A stretch of 64,000 bases of DNA from JAAFHB01 sp942493325. Its GTDB lineage: Bacteria > Bacteroidota > Bacteroidia > Bacteroidales > Prolixibacteraceae. Where the stretch lies: NCBI GenBank assembly GCA_942493325.1, contig OW818689.1:6634001-6698000 (forward strand), written 5' to 3'. Both the position numbers and the translations under genes were made by a program. A model generated the notes under the pieces. The model had not been told where the DNA came from. It was given only the letters and a program-made list of their open reading frames with translations, and searched no databases. Positions 8,377 through 17,133 of the stretch are shown here, piece after piece (positions within the stretch are counted from its first letter, which is position 1; the number at the start of each line of letters is the position of its first letter).

Positions 8377-10071
8377 TTACTTTGATTGCGGGACCATCCG
8401 GCTTTTTAATAAACCAACAATTTTACTGTACAATAACCGTTCGTCAACCGGCTTTGAAATGTAATCATCCATTCCTGCTGCTTCACATTTTGATAAATCG
8501 ACGGTGGTTACATCGGCAGTTAAGGCAATAATTGGAATTTTGGAATTTAAGGTGGTACGGATGTAACTGGTGGCTTCAAACCCGTTCATTTCGGGCATTT
8601 GCAAGTCCATTAAAATAAGGTCATAAGAATTCACGGCGAGTTTTTCGATGGCTATTTTGCCGTTTGATGCAATGTCGCATGTAAAACCGAAATCTTCCAA
8701 TATGGTTCTCATCAGTAATTGATTAAGCTTCATATCTTCAGCCAGTAAAATTTTTATGTTTTTGATTTCCGGTTCCATTTCCGCAATTACCTCGACCGAT
8801 TCAGCCTCTTTATTTGTTTTCAGAAAAGTTAAGGTAAAACTAAACGTGGAACCCTCGTCAATTTTGCTTGCCACATGAATCGTTCCTCCTTGTGGTTCAA
8901 CTAATTGTTTGACAATAGCAAGACCCAGCCCTGTTCCGCCGTACGATCTCGAGGTGTCGCTGGTTGCCTGCTGAAAATTTTCGAAAATATTTTCAATTTT
9001 ATTCTCAGCTATTCCAATGCCGGTATCCGAAACTGCAAATTTGATGGATGCTTTCTCTTCGTCTTCATTCAGCATCCGGACACTCACCGTAATTTTTCCG
9101 GTGGTGGTAAACTTTACGGCATTGCTCACCAGGTTTAAGATAATCTGATTCAACCGCACCGGATCACCAATCAGCACTTCCGGAATTTTGGGATCGTAGT
9201 CTTTAATCAGCACCAGTTTCTTTTCCTGAATTTTGGTTTCAAACATACGCAGCATGGAGGATATGGAAAATGCCATTTTGAAGGGTGTTTGCTCAAAAGT
9301 CATTTTTCCGGCATTTACTTTTGCCAGATCCAGTATATCATTAATGAGTACAATCAGGGAATCGCCACTTGTTTTTATGGCGTTTAGATATTCTTTTTGT
9401 TTTGCTGACAAATCTGTTTTCAACACCAGACTGGTAAATCCGATGATTGCATTCATCGGTGTCCTTATTTCGTGGCTCATATTTGAAAGGAATTGTTGTT
9501 TGGCTTTCACAGCCTCTTCTGCAAGTTGTCTTTCATGTTCGGCAACACTTTTTGCTTCAATCAATTCATTTTCAAATATTTTCTGATATTTTGAAAGTAA
9601 TTTCTGAGCCGTAACATCGCGGTAAAGCGCTTTGAGTTGTTCTTTTTGGATCAGTAATTCACGGGTTTTTATATACAGGTCAACAAAAACGGCCACTTTT
9701 GCTTTTAGTATTTCGGGATTGAGCGGTTTAATCATATAATCAACTGCACCTGCCTGGTATCCCTTAAAAATATGCACCGCATTATCCATGCTGGCAGTTA
9801 AAAAAATAATCGGAACATGCTTAAGTGGTTCGATTTCGCGAATTAATTCTACTGTTTCAAAACCATCCATCTCCGGCATTTGCACGTCTATTAATATGAT
9901 GGCGAAATCGTGTTGGTGAAGCAGGATTTTTAATGCGTCATTCCCGGAATTGGCTTTCACACATAAATAATTTTTGTCGGAAAGGATCAATTCCAGGGCG
10001 AACAAATTTTCGGGCAGATCATCAACCAATAATATTTTAACTGGGCTATTCGCTTTCATCTTTTCTATCAA
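8377..10071 (-). CDS. Hybrid two-component protein REC-HisKA-HATPase-REC
   Basis: 564 residues with no TM segment, so cytoplasmic. An N-terminal receiver (ILLVDD, phosphoacceptor in IILIDVQMPEMDG, Lys in YMIKPLN) is followed by a coiled linker, a HisKA domain with the phospho-His near residue 200 (SNMSHEIRTPMNA), an HATPase domain (NLVSNAVKFT, DTGIGIAE, GGTGLGLAI) and a C-terminal receiver (LILMDLQMPEMNG, DDYISKPV). It is the last gene of a minus-strand operon, 30 bp behind the large hybrid kinase, and probably passes phosphate within the same pathway. No output domain or DNA-binding module is present, so the final effector lies elsewhere. Confidence 0.93.
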   Translation of the reverse strand: MIEKMKANSPVKILLVDDLPENLFALELILSDKNYLCVKANSGNDALKILLHQHDFAIILIDVQMPEMDGFETVELIREIEPLKHVPIIFLTASMDNAVHIFKGYQAGAVDYMIKPLNPEILKAKVAVFVDLYIKTRELLIQKEQLKALYRDVTAQKLLSKYQKIFENELIEAKSVAEHERQLAEEAVKAKQQFLSNMSHEIRTPMNAIIGFTSLVLKTDLSAKQKEYLNAIKTSGDSLIVLINDILDLAKVNAGKMTFEQTPFKMAFSISSMLRMFETKIQEKKLVLIKDYDPKIPEVLIGDPVRLNQIILNLVSNAVKFTTTGKITVSVRMLNEDEEKASIKFAVSDTGIGIAENKIENIFENFQQATSDTSRSYGGTGLGLAIVKQLVEPQGGTIHVASKIDEGSTFSFTLTFLKTNKEAESVEVIAEMEPEIKNIKILLAEDMKLNQLLMRTILEDFGFTCDIASNGKIAIEKLAVNSYDLILMDLQMPEMNGFEATSYIRTTLNSKIPIIALTADVTTVDLSKCEAAGMDDYISKPVDERLLYSKIVGLLKSRMVPQSK

Positions 10072-10101
10072 TTATTCTTATCATTTAATTATTCCTGATT
10101 T

Positions 10102-13100
10102 TTAAAGGCTTAACCAGACGCGCATTAATGAAAGCAGGCGTTCTACATCAATAGGTTTGGTGATGTAATCGTTGGCGCCTGCGTCAATACAAGTTTGTTT
10201 GTCGTCTTTCATGGCTTTTGCCGTGAGTGCAATAACAGGTAATTTTTTATAACGCAACTGCGACCGGATTGCTTTCATTGCCTCGTAGCCGTCCATTTCA
10301 GGCATCATGATATCCATCAGTACAAGATGTATGTCGGGATGTAACTCAAGCATTTGCAAGGCATTTATTCCATTTTCCGCCTTTATGATCTCCATACCGC
10401 GTTCTTTTAATATTTTGGACAATGCAAATAAATTTCGCATATCATCGTCAACCAATAATATTTTTTTACCGAGAAATACAGCCTCCTTATCGTAGAGACT
10501 ATTAATAATCATTTGTTTTGATTTCGGCAGATTACTGATAGTGCGGTGAAGGAAAAGCGAAGTTTCATCCAGCAGACGTTCTTCCGACTTTACCCCTTTG
10601 ATAATTATGCTCTCCGCATGTTTTTGAAGCTCATTGTTTTCTTCTTTTGTAAGTTCCTTGCCGGTGTAAACAATCACAGGAGGCATGTGATGATCCTTTA
10701 ATTGTTCCAGTTCCCGGATCAATTCAAATCCGCTCATGTCCGGCAATCCAATATCCAGTATGATACAGTCGATGTGATTCTTCCCGTACATATCCAGGGC
10801 TTCCTGACCGGTAGCGGCTTCAAAACATTGTACATCACCATTGCCAATAAGAATACGCATTGCCTTCCTGGAATTTTCATTGTCTTCGATGATGAGCAGA
10901 TTTTTAATTTTTCTGTTTACAAAATTTTCAATCCGGCTAAATGCTTCTTCCAGGTCTTTCTTTGCTACCGGTTTCATCAGGTATTCGACTGCCCCTTCTT
11001 TAATCGGTTCCAGCGTACGTTCTTCTCCTGAAATGATATGCACAGGTATATGCCGTACGGATGGATCTGCTTTTAATTCAAATAAGACGACATGTCCGCT
11101 GATACCCGGAAGACTCATATCGAGAATGATCGCCTGCGGTTTATATTTTGAGGCAAGCAATAAACCATCTTCACCGCTTGCTGCCGACAGACATTTGAAT
11201 CCTTTTGTGTTGGCCTGCTTTAAAAGTATAGAAGCAAAAGTCAGGTCGTCTTCAATGATGAGTACTGTTTTATCTTCACTGTTAATGTTGTCCCTGTCAT
11301 CTTCCAATGCCGGGTAATTAAGATATGTTGCATCATTTGTTGAACGGGATTTAAACGTATCAGGCGTTTTGGGCGGGATTATACTGATTGGTTCAGGCAC
11401 CTGCCGGATTTCCAAAGGGATAATAAGAGAAAAGGTGGATCCTGAATTGATTTTACTGCTCAGATTAATTTCAGCCCCTAATAATTTCGCAAGTTCACGT
11501 GAAATGGAAAGGCCCAAACCGGTACCGCCATATTTTCGGGAAGTTCCCCCTTCAGCCTGCTGGAAGGCTTCAAATATGGCTTTTTGCTTATCTTCCTGTA
11601 TTCCAATTCCTGTGTCGGTAACCGAAATATTTACTGTACCGGCTGTATCCCGCTTAATCCCAATACTTACGGTTCCTTTTTCAGTAAATTTAATAGCGTT
11701 TGATAAAAGATTTTTCAGTATCTGATTCAGTCGTTGCGGATCGGTTCGGATCGATTCAGGCAATCCTTCCTCCATTATTACATTCAGTTTCAATCCTTTT
11801 TGCCCCGCATGGTGTTGAAATTCCCGGATAAGGCCATTTGTGAATTTTCTCAGCGATACATTTTCAATATTAATAGTCATTTTGCCGGCCTCAATTTTCG
11901 ACAGGTCGAGTACTTCATTTATCAGAACAAGCAGATCAGTACCACTTTTATAAATTATCTCTGCACTTTCAACCTGGATGTCATCGAGGTTTTTATTTCT
12001 GTTTTCGGATAAATCTTTCGACAGGATCAGCAAACTATTCAACGGAGTACGCAACTCATGCGACATGTTGGCGAGGAATTCTGATTTATATTTACTGCTT
12101 ATTTCCAGTTGTTTTGTTTTCTTCTCAATGTCGGATCTGGCCGCTTCAACTTCTATATTTTTTATCTCCAGCGATTGAGTTTGTTCTTCGAGTTCCTCAT
12201 TGGTCATTTGTAATTCTTCCTGCTGTTGTTTCAGGTTCTGCGCCTGTTCTTCCAGCTCTTCATTCATTTGCTTGAGCTCTTCCTGCTGCACCTGTAATTC
12301 TTCGGACTGAGTCGAAAGTTCTTTGTTAATGATCCCTAATTCTGCTGCTCTTTTTTCTTTCTCATCATTCTGGAAGGCGAGTTCTTTGTTTGCAATTGCT
12401 AATTCTGATGCTCTTTTCTCTTTCTCATCGTTCTGATAGGCAAGTTCTTTATTGGCTATACCTAGCTCCGCTGCTCTTTTTTCTTTCTCGTCATTCTGGA
12501 AGGCAAGTTCCTTGTTTGCAATACCCAGTTCAGATGCTCTTTTCTCTTTCTCATCATTCTGATAGGCAAGTTCTTTATTGGCTATACCTAGCTCCGCTGC
12601 TCTTTTCTCTTTCTCATCATTCTGATAGGCAAGTTCTTTATTGGCTATACCTAGCTCCGCTGCTCTTTTCTCTTTCTCATCATTCTGATAGGCAAGTTCT
12701 TTATTGGCTATACTTAGCTCCGCTGCTCTTTTTTCTTTCTCGTCATTCTGGAAGGCAAGTTCCTTGTTTGCAATACCCAGCTCTGATGCTCTTTTCTCTT
12801 TCTCATCATTCTGATAGGCAAGTTCTTTATTGGCTATACCTAGCTCCGCTGCTCTTTTTTCTTTCTCGTCATTCTGGAAGGCAAGTTCCTTGTTTGCAAT
12901 ACCCAGCTCCGATGCTCTTTTCTCTTTCTCATCATTCTGATAGGCAAGTTCTTTATTGGCTATGCCTAACTCTGCGGCCCGTTTTTCTTTTTCTTCACTT
13001 TGAAGCTGTGTTTCCGCGAGCAAATCCTGTATTTGCTTCCTGGCAATTGCAGAATTAACACTAATTGCAATACTGTCCATTGAAACATTGATGAATTCAA

Positions 13101-14169
13101 TTTCTGTTTCATTGAAATCGGTAAGTCTGCCCATTTCAATTACACCTACTGTTTTACCTTCCAGTAAAAATGGGGTAATCAGTAGGTGCTTTGGCTGGAC
13201 ATTCAGCACGGATGAAGTAATCCGTAACGGGTTATCGGACAGATCGGTTAAGGAAATTTGTTTTTTCTCCTGTGCGGCCTGACCGATCAGGCCTTCATTC
13301 AATGCAAATTTTACCCTGGTCTCCCGGGGAGATGTAAAGGCATATTGGCCGCTAAGTATCAGTGCATTTTCATGATCATTATACTGGTAAACAGCCCCGA
13401 TATTTGCTTTGAGGTAGGTACATAAAAAAGTAATTGTGTTGTTCGAAAGTTCTTCTATAGTCTGGTCACCTTTTAGCTTTTTATTGAGTTCCGCATTACC
13501 GGAAAGCATCCAGTTTTTTCCGGCTGTGTCTATCTCAGCAATTTTTAGAGTTTTTAAATTTCTGACTATTATGTTATATCCAATGAAAAGAATAATAATG
13601 ATGATCAGCAATAAAATGGTAAAGACCAGGTTGAAACTATCGGCATCCTTATCGCTTTTTTGCTTTCTTTCAGCTAGTAGGGTACTCTCTATAATCCTTG
13701 CCTGGTTAATTATTGTTCTGATTCGACCTTGAACTTGCTTTCCTTCGCCTGAAAGAATAAAGTCTCTTGCTTTTTCAAAATCCGTTTTACGAAGTTCGTT
13801 CCCTTTCTTTAACAGCTCAAAACGTGTATAAATTTCCTTTTCGAGCTCCTTAATGTTGATTTGTTGATCGGGGTTGTCTTTTGTCAGCTCCTTTACCTTA
13901 ACCAGATGCTCAACTACTCTTTTATCGGCATCTGTAAATGGATCCAGGTATTTTTCATCGCCAGTCAGGACGAAACCACGGTTGCCTGTCTCGGCATCAA
14001 CGGTCGCGATCAGTATCTCTCCGAATTCATTCAAAACCTTGTTGGATTGATCGATAAGGGAAGTTGAGTCAATGAATTTCTCACTGTTCTTTAAGGTGAA
14101 AATTGCCATCCCTGTAATTATGACGGCACAAGCAATAAAACCGAGTAATATTTTTCGACCAAGTATCAT
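10102..14169 (-). CDS. CHASE3-GAF hybrid sensor kinase with long heptad-like repeats and three receivers
   Basis: 1355 residues. Order: TM1 (about 7-27), a CHASE3 periplasmic domain (VDAETGNRGFVLTGDEKYL), TM2 (about 180-203), a GAF domain (about 225-390), a coiled coil of eleven 21-residue repeats (about 393-623), a second coiled coil (EELQVQQEELKQMNEELE), HisKA with phospho-His near 704 (LANMSHELRTPLN), HATPase (GGTGLGLSI), then three receivers (ILDMSLPGISG, ILDIGLPDMSG, LMDIMMPEMDG). It should sense a periplasmic or membrane cue and a small molecule through GAF. It sits 38 bp behind cheB in a cheR-cheB-kinase-kinase operon, a combination in which the methylation enzymes probably act on kinase-linked signalling and not on motility. 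The repeats are nearly identical in DNA, so copy number may vary. Confidence 0.93.
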   Translation of the reverse strand: MILGRKILLGFIACAVIITGMAIFTLKNSEKFIDSTSLIDQSNKVLNEFGEILIATVDAETGNRGFVLTGDEKYLDPFTDADKRVVEHLVKVKELTKDNPDQQINIKELEKEIYTRFELLKKGNELRKTDFEKARDFILSGEGKQVQGRIRTIINQARIIESTLLAERKQKSDKDADSFNLVFTILLLIIIIILFIGYNIIVRNLKTLKIAEIDTAGKNWMLSGNAELNKKLKGDQTIEELSNNTITFLCTYLKANIGAVYQYNDHENALILSGQYAFTSPRETRVKFALNEGLIGQAAQEKKQISLTDLSDNPLRITSSVLNVQPKHLLITPFLLEGKTVGVIEMGRLTDFNETEIEFINVSMDSIAISVNSAIARKQIQDLLAETQLQSEEKEKRAAELGIANKELAYQNDEKEKRASELGIANKELAFQNDEKEKRAAELGIANKELAYQNDEKEKRASELGIANKELAFQNDEKEKRAAELSIANKELAYQNDEKEKRAAELGIANKELAYQNDEKEKRAAELGIANKELAYQNDEKEKRASELGIANKELAFQNDEKEKRAAELGIANKELAYQNDEKEKRASELAIANKELAFQNDEKEKRAAELGIINKELSTQSEELQVQQEELKQMNEELEEQAQNLKQQQEELQMTNEELEEQTQSLEIKNIEVEAARSDIEKKTKQLEISSKYKSEFLANMSHELRTPLNSLLILSKDLSENRNKNLDDIQVESAEIIYKSGTDLLVLINEVLDLSKIEAGKMTINIENVSLRKFTNGLIREFQHHAGQKGLKLNVIMEEGLPESIRTDPQRLNQILKNLLSNAIKFTEKGTVSIGIKRDTAGTVNISVTDTGIGIQEDKQKAIFEAFQQAEGGTSRKYGGTGLGLSISRELAKLLGAEINLSSKINSGSTFSLIIPLEIRQVPEPISIIPPKTPDTFKSRSTNDATYLNYPALEDDRDNINSEDKTVLIIEDDLTFASILLKQANTKGFKCLSAASGEDGLLLASKYKPQAIILDMSLPGISGHVVLFELKADPSVRHIPVHIISGEERTLEPIKEGAVEYLMKPVAKKDLEEAFSRIENFVNRKIKNLLIIEDNENSRKAMRILIGNGDVQCFEAATGQEALDMYGKNHIDCIILDIGLPDMSGFELIRELEQLKDHHMPPVIVYTGKELTKEENNELQKHAESIIIKGVKSEERLLDETSLFLHRTISNLPKSKQMIINSLYDKEAVFLGKKILLVDDDMRNLFALSKILKERGMEIIKAENGINALQMLELHPDIHLVLMDIMMPEMDGYEAMKAIRSQLRYKKLPVIALTAKAMKDDKQTCIDAGANDYITKPIDVERLLSLMRVWLSL
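12301..12993 (-). repeat. Eleven in-frame 63-bp tandem repeats within the hybrid kinase gene
   Basis: Each unit encodes 21 residues of the pattern EKEKRA(A/S)ELGIANKEL followed by A(Y/F)QND. Two unit types alternate over much of the array (RAAEL with AYQND, RASEL with AFQND). The final unit diverges (GIINKELSTQSE). The period of three heptads predicts a continuous coiled-coil rod between GAF and HisKA. Near-identity between units indicates recent expansion or gene conversion. Confidence 0.95.
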
Positions 14170-14207
14170 TTCTATTGGATTATTCGTTTCGTGGGTAAGC
14201 GTTTTTA

Positions 14208-14789
14208 TTATTTGCGGTCATTCAAATTCTGATTGATTTTCATCAGCAGGTCGGCTATGTTCTCCAGCGACAATATATAATCGGGTTGAATAGCAGCAAT
14301 TGCGGATGAAGGCATATATGATGATTCAGCCGTTTCGGGATCCTGGACAATGGCCAAACCCCCGTATTCTTTTATTCGTTTTATTCCATTGGTTCCGTCA
14401 TTGTTTGAACCGGTAAGCACGACTCCAATTAATTTATTTTTATATGCTTCGGCGGCCGACTCAAACAATACATCAATTGACGGCCGGGCAAAATTCACAT
14501 GTTCATCAATTGTCAGTGAGAAGGTTTTATCCTTTTCAATGAGTAAATGATAATTCGCGGGTGCAATGTAGACATTCCCCGGTAGGATATTTTCTTTTTC
14601 GTCTGCTTCTTTAATATTAATATTACTTATGTCATTTAGTCGTTCGATCCACTGGTTGTCGGATCGGGCGCCAATATGTTGCACTACAATTATTGACAGT
14701 CCAAAACCGACTGGTAATTTCGAAAACAGGTATTTCAAAGCAGTCATTCCACCTGAAGAAACCCCTATTACAATTGCTTCATATTGCAT
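14208..14789 (-). CDS. cheB: CheB-type protein-glutamate methylesterase, catalytic domain only
   Basis: 193 residues, the length of the CheB catalytic domain without the usual N-terminal receiver. The triad regions are visible: Ser in GVSSGG near residue 12, His in VQHIG and Asp in GSNNDGTNG. It removes methyl groups from (or deamidates) glutamate side chains on receptor-like proteins. It starts 3 bp after cheR ends and is followed by two hybrid kinases. No CheA, CheW or methyl-accepting receptor is in the window, so the substrate may be a kinase or an unlinked receptor. Stand-alone CheB domains of this type are common in Bacteroidota. Confidence 0.92.
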   Translation of the reverse strand: MQYEAIVIGVSSGGMTALKYLFSKLPVGFGLSIIVVQHIGARSDNQWIERLNDISNINIKEADEKENILPGNVYIAPANYHLLIEKDKTFSLTIDEHVNFARPSIDVLFESAAEAYKNKLIGVVLTGSNNDGTNGIKRIKEYGGLAIVQDPETAESSYMPSSAIAAIQPDYILSLENIADLLMKINQNLNDRK

Positions 14790-14792
14790 TTT

Positions 14793-15617
14793 TTAATATC
14801 TCTTTTTAAATATCCGTTGTTTTTTATCTGACTCGCTGTATTTTTCTGAAAAGTCAGTAAATCGCAAACTTTCTTTTGAACCAAGGCATAAAATTCCCCC
14901 GCCAATCAGGCTGTCATAAAAAAGTTCCTGGACTTTATTTTGTAAATTATTATCAAAATAAATCAGCACGTTTCTGCACAAAATCAGGTGCATCTCTGCA
15001 AATACGCTGTCGGTAACCAGATTGTGATTGGCCCATACAATGTTTTTTTTAAGTGACTGATTGATGATAACGTTATCGTAACTGGAGGTGTAGTAATCTG
15101 AAAAGGATTCTTTCCCTCCGGACAACTGATAATTGCCCGTATATTCCGCCATCAGTTTATTCGAAAAGATTCCCTCTTTTGCGATGTTCAGGACACGCTG
15201 GTTAAAATCGGTGGCATAAATGGTCGTTCTGTCGTACAACCCCTCTTCCTTCAGAATGATTGCCATTGAATAAGCCTCTTCTCCGGTTGAGCATCCGGCA
15301 TGCCATATTTTTATGAAGGGATAAGTTTTTAAGACAGGGATTACCTTTTCGCGTACCGCCCTGTAAAAGTACTGGTCACGAAACATTTCGGTAACGGTGA
15401 TGGATAAATCCTGTAAGAGTTCGTAGGCAAATGATTCATCTTTCAGAACTTTGGATTGAATCTGAGAAACATCGTCCAATCCCGACAGCACTTTCCTATT
15501 CATGATTCTGCGCCTGATATGCGCTTTTGAATACTGCCTGAAATCATAACCGTATTTCCGGTAAACAGCCTCCAATAGCAGTGATATTTCCAGATCGGAG
15601 GTGTCTTCGTCTTTCAT
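14793..15617 (-). CDS. cheR: CheR-type SAM-dependent protein-glutamate methyltransferase
   Basis: 274 residues. The N-terminal helical CheR domain (HIRRRIMNRK) is followed by the SAM-binding fold with HAGCSTGEEAYSMAI (motif I), IYATDFNQRVLNIA, and LILCRNVLIYFDNNLQ, the classical CheR motif. It methylates glutamates on receptor or kinase helices and opposes CheB. It is the first gene of the four-gene minus-strand operon. No Shine-Dalgarno is visible before ATG 15617, as usual in this phylum. The upstream 935-bp gap separates it from the divergent accessory block. Confidence 0.94.
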   Translation of the reverse strand: MKDEDTSDLEISLLLEAVYRKYGYDFRQYSKAHIRRRIMNRKVLSGLDDVSQIQSKVLKDESFAYELLQDLSITVTEMFRDQYFYRAVREKVIPVLKTYPFIKIWHAGCSTGEEAYSMAIILKEEGLYDRTTIYATDFNQRVLNIAKEGIFSNKLMAEYTGNYQLSGGKESFSDYYTSSYDNVIINQSLKKNIVWANHNLVTDSVFAEMHLILCRNVLIYFDNNLQNKVQELFYDSLIGGGILCLGSKESLRFTDFSEKYSESDKKQRIFKKRY

Positions 15618-16552
15618 TTTACAACATTTGCGTTGCGGATAGCTCCAAATTATTGTATCATAGCTGATTAATATTCCGCGGGTAAGTATAAATTACAAGA
15701 TATCAATTGCAGTAAAAATACGAATACTTAATTTAGCAAACGGTTATTTTTTTTTGCGGGTGTTTTTTATGTGACGATCCGGTAAATAAATTTAGCAGTG
15801 TCTTTTTGCTTTCGTGATCTAATATGTAACTGCAATAACTTGAGTACGATCGCATCAATCTTAATGTATGGACAATAGGGATGTATCATCGCACTATTGT
15901 GACTGATATTATCAATGCCTTTTAATTACCTGAATTGTTATTCTTTTTGAGTATAAATAGTCTTAAGGTGAGAATATTTTTTTTTCAGGTGCCGATTGAA
16001 CAGGTGATGCATAATTTCAACAAAAGTCGCTCAAACATCCCGCCAGATTGAATTATCAAAAAAAGCTCTTAAAAACTCTATTTTTTATAAATATTTACAA
16101 TTATTTTAAAAAATTATTTGTAGCTTAGTATTCTCATTAGTAATTGATTAGTCTGTGACTAAAGGAGCGGAGCTATAATAATAGATAATATAAATTCTCT
16201 CTATAAACGATACAAAATTTCAAATAAAAAGTTATATTTAATAAGGATAGAAAAGCAGGTCTGTTAAGCTCAATACCCCTTTTTCAAAGCTACAATCTAA
16301 TCAACTATAAGAATTTTGGGACCTCAATGGATTTAGCGCGGTCTTTTACAGTGATGCAGCTTCCAAGCATCGTCGTTATTTGGCTTAGGTGGAGTAATGG
16401 TAGTAATAAAGTTTGAACAATATATGCTCTGGCCAGAAAACTGGAAATCAGACACTATGACACTAAATATCTACGTTAAACCCTTCTTTGTTATCAAAAT
16501 TTATATTTTAAGGGGAATCTTGGAAAACCTATAGAAAAAAGGAGAAAAAATA
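15618..16552. other. Long AT-rich divergent intergenic region at the left edge of the accessory block
   Basis: 935 bp separate cheR (minus) from the two-TM gene (plus). No gene was recognised. A 29-codon ORF at 16327-16416 (starting MDLARSFTVMQ) has no support. A TATAAT hexamer occurs at 16174-16179, preceded by weak -35 candidates, and no good TANNTTTG element is present near the first block gene. Base composition is strongly AT-rich to about 16250 and less so afterwards, so the boundary of transferred DNA may lie here. Confidence 0.5.
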
Positions 16553-17044
16553 ATGACAAATGAAAATGATTATAAAAAGATTAAAAACGCTTGGACACCT
16601 GAACAATATATCCAAGGCTTCAAAGAAGTTGTAACAGCTTTTCTTGGTGTAATGATTGTCCTTTGTACGCTTATACTTGCAGGATTGACTTTTACTTATG
16701 CAGGTGATCCTGCGAAAATAGCCAATGCTAAAGATATCCTGCAGGTTTTACTTGGGGTTGCAGGTGTTGTGATTGGCTACTATTTCGGCCGTGTACCTGC
16801 TGATGCACGAGCAGCACAGGCACAGGAGCAGGCCAATGCAGCAACTGCACAATCAGAGAATGTCCATGCCCAGTCTCAGGTAGTAGTTAGTCAGGTAGAG
16901 CAGATAATGGACAAAATCACGCCTGCAGTGGATACAGACCGCAGTATTGTTTCCGGACAAATCGATATGGATATTACTGCTGACCTGCAACGTATACGTG
17001 ACAATTTACGTGCTCTGTTAATTGCCAGCAGGACGTATGGTTAG
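16553..17044 (+). CDS. Small two-TM membrane protein with C-terminal coiled coil
   Basis: 163 residues, not assigned to a named family. Two hydrophobic segments are visible, near residues 26-48 (VVTAFLGVMIVLCTLILAGL) and 63-80 (ILQVLLGVAGVVIGYYFG). They are followed by an Ala/Gln-rich helical stretch (ARAAQAQEQANAATAQ) and an amphipathic C-terminus. A good Shine-Dalgarno (GGAG at 16541-16544, 8 nt before ATG) contrasts with most genes outside the block. It is first in a co-directional run with two CHAT proteases, a caspase-family protein and a patatin. It could be a membrane anchor, sensor or pore-forming effector for them. That is inference from position and topology. Confidence 0.75.
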   Translation: MTNENDYKKIKNAWTPEQYIQGFKEVVTAFLGVMIVLCTLILAGLTFTYAGDPAKIANAKDILQVLLGVAGVVIGYYFGRVPADARAAQAQEQANAATAQSENVHAQSQVVVSQVEQIMDKITPAVDTDRSIVSGQIDMDITADLQRIRDNLRALLIASRTYG

Positions 17045-17133
17045 ACCATAGTGATTTTTAAAATTGTTGCTTGAGTTAAAAGAATCCATGGGATTTTTCA
17101 GAACTTTTACACGAATAACTCTGCCATTAAGCC

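Noticed and set aside
12390..13058. 222-codon + strand ORF with a repetitive product (RQVLYWLYLAPLLFSLSHHS)
   Set aside because: It is the antisense shadow of the 63-bp repeats in the hybrid kinase gene, whose domains are unambiguous.
14208..15617. Flagellar-type chemotaxis operon
   Set aside because: Only cheR and cheB are present, joined to hybrid kinases. No cheA, cheW, receptor or motility gene is in the window.
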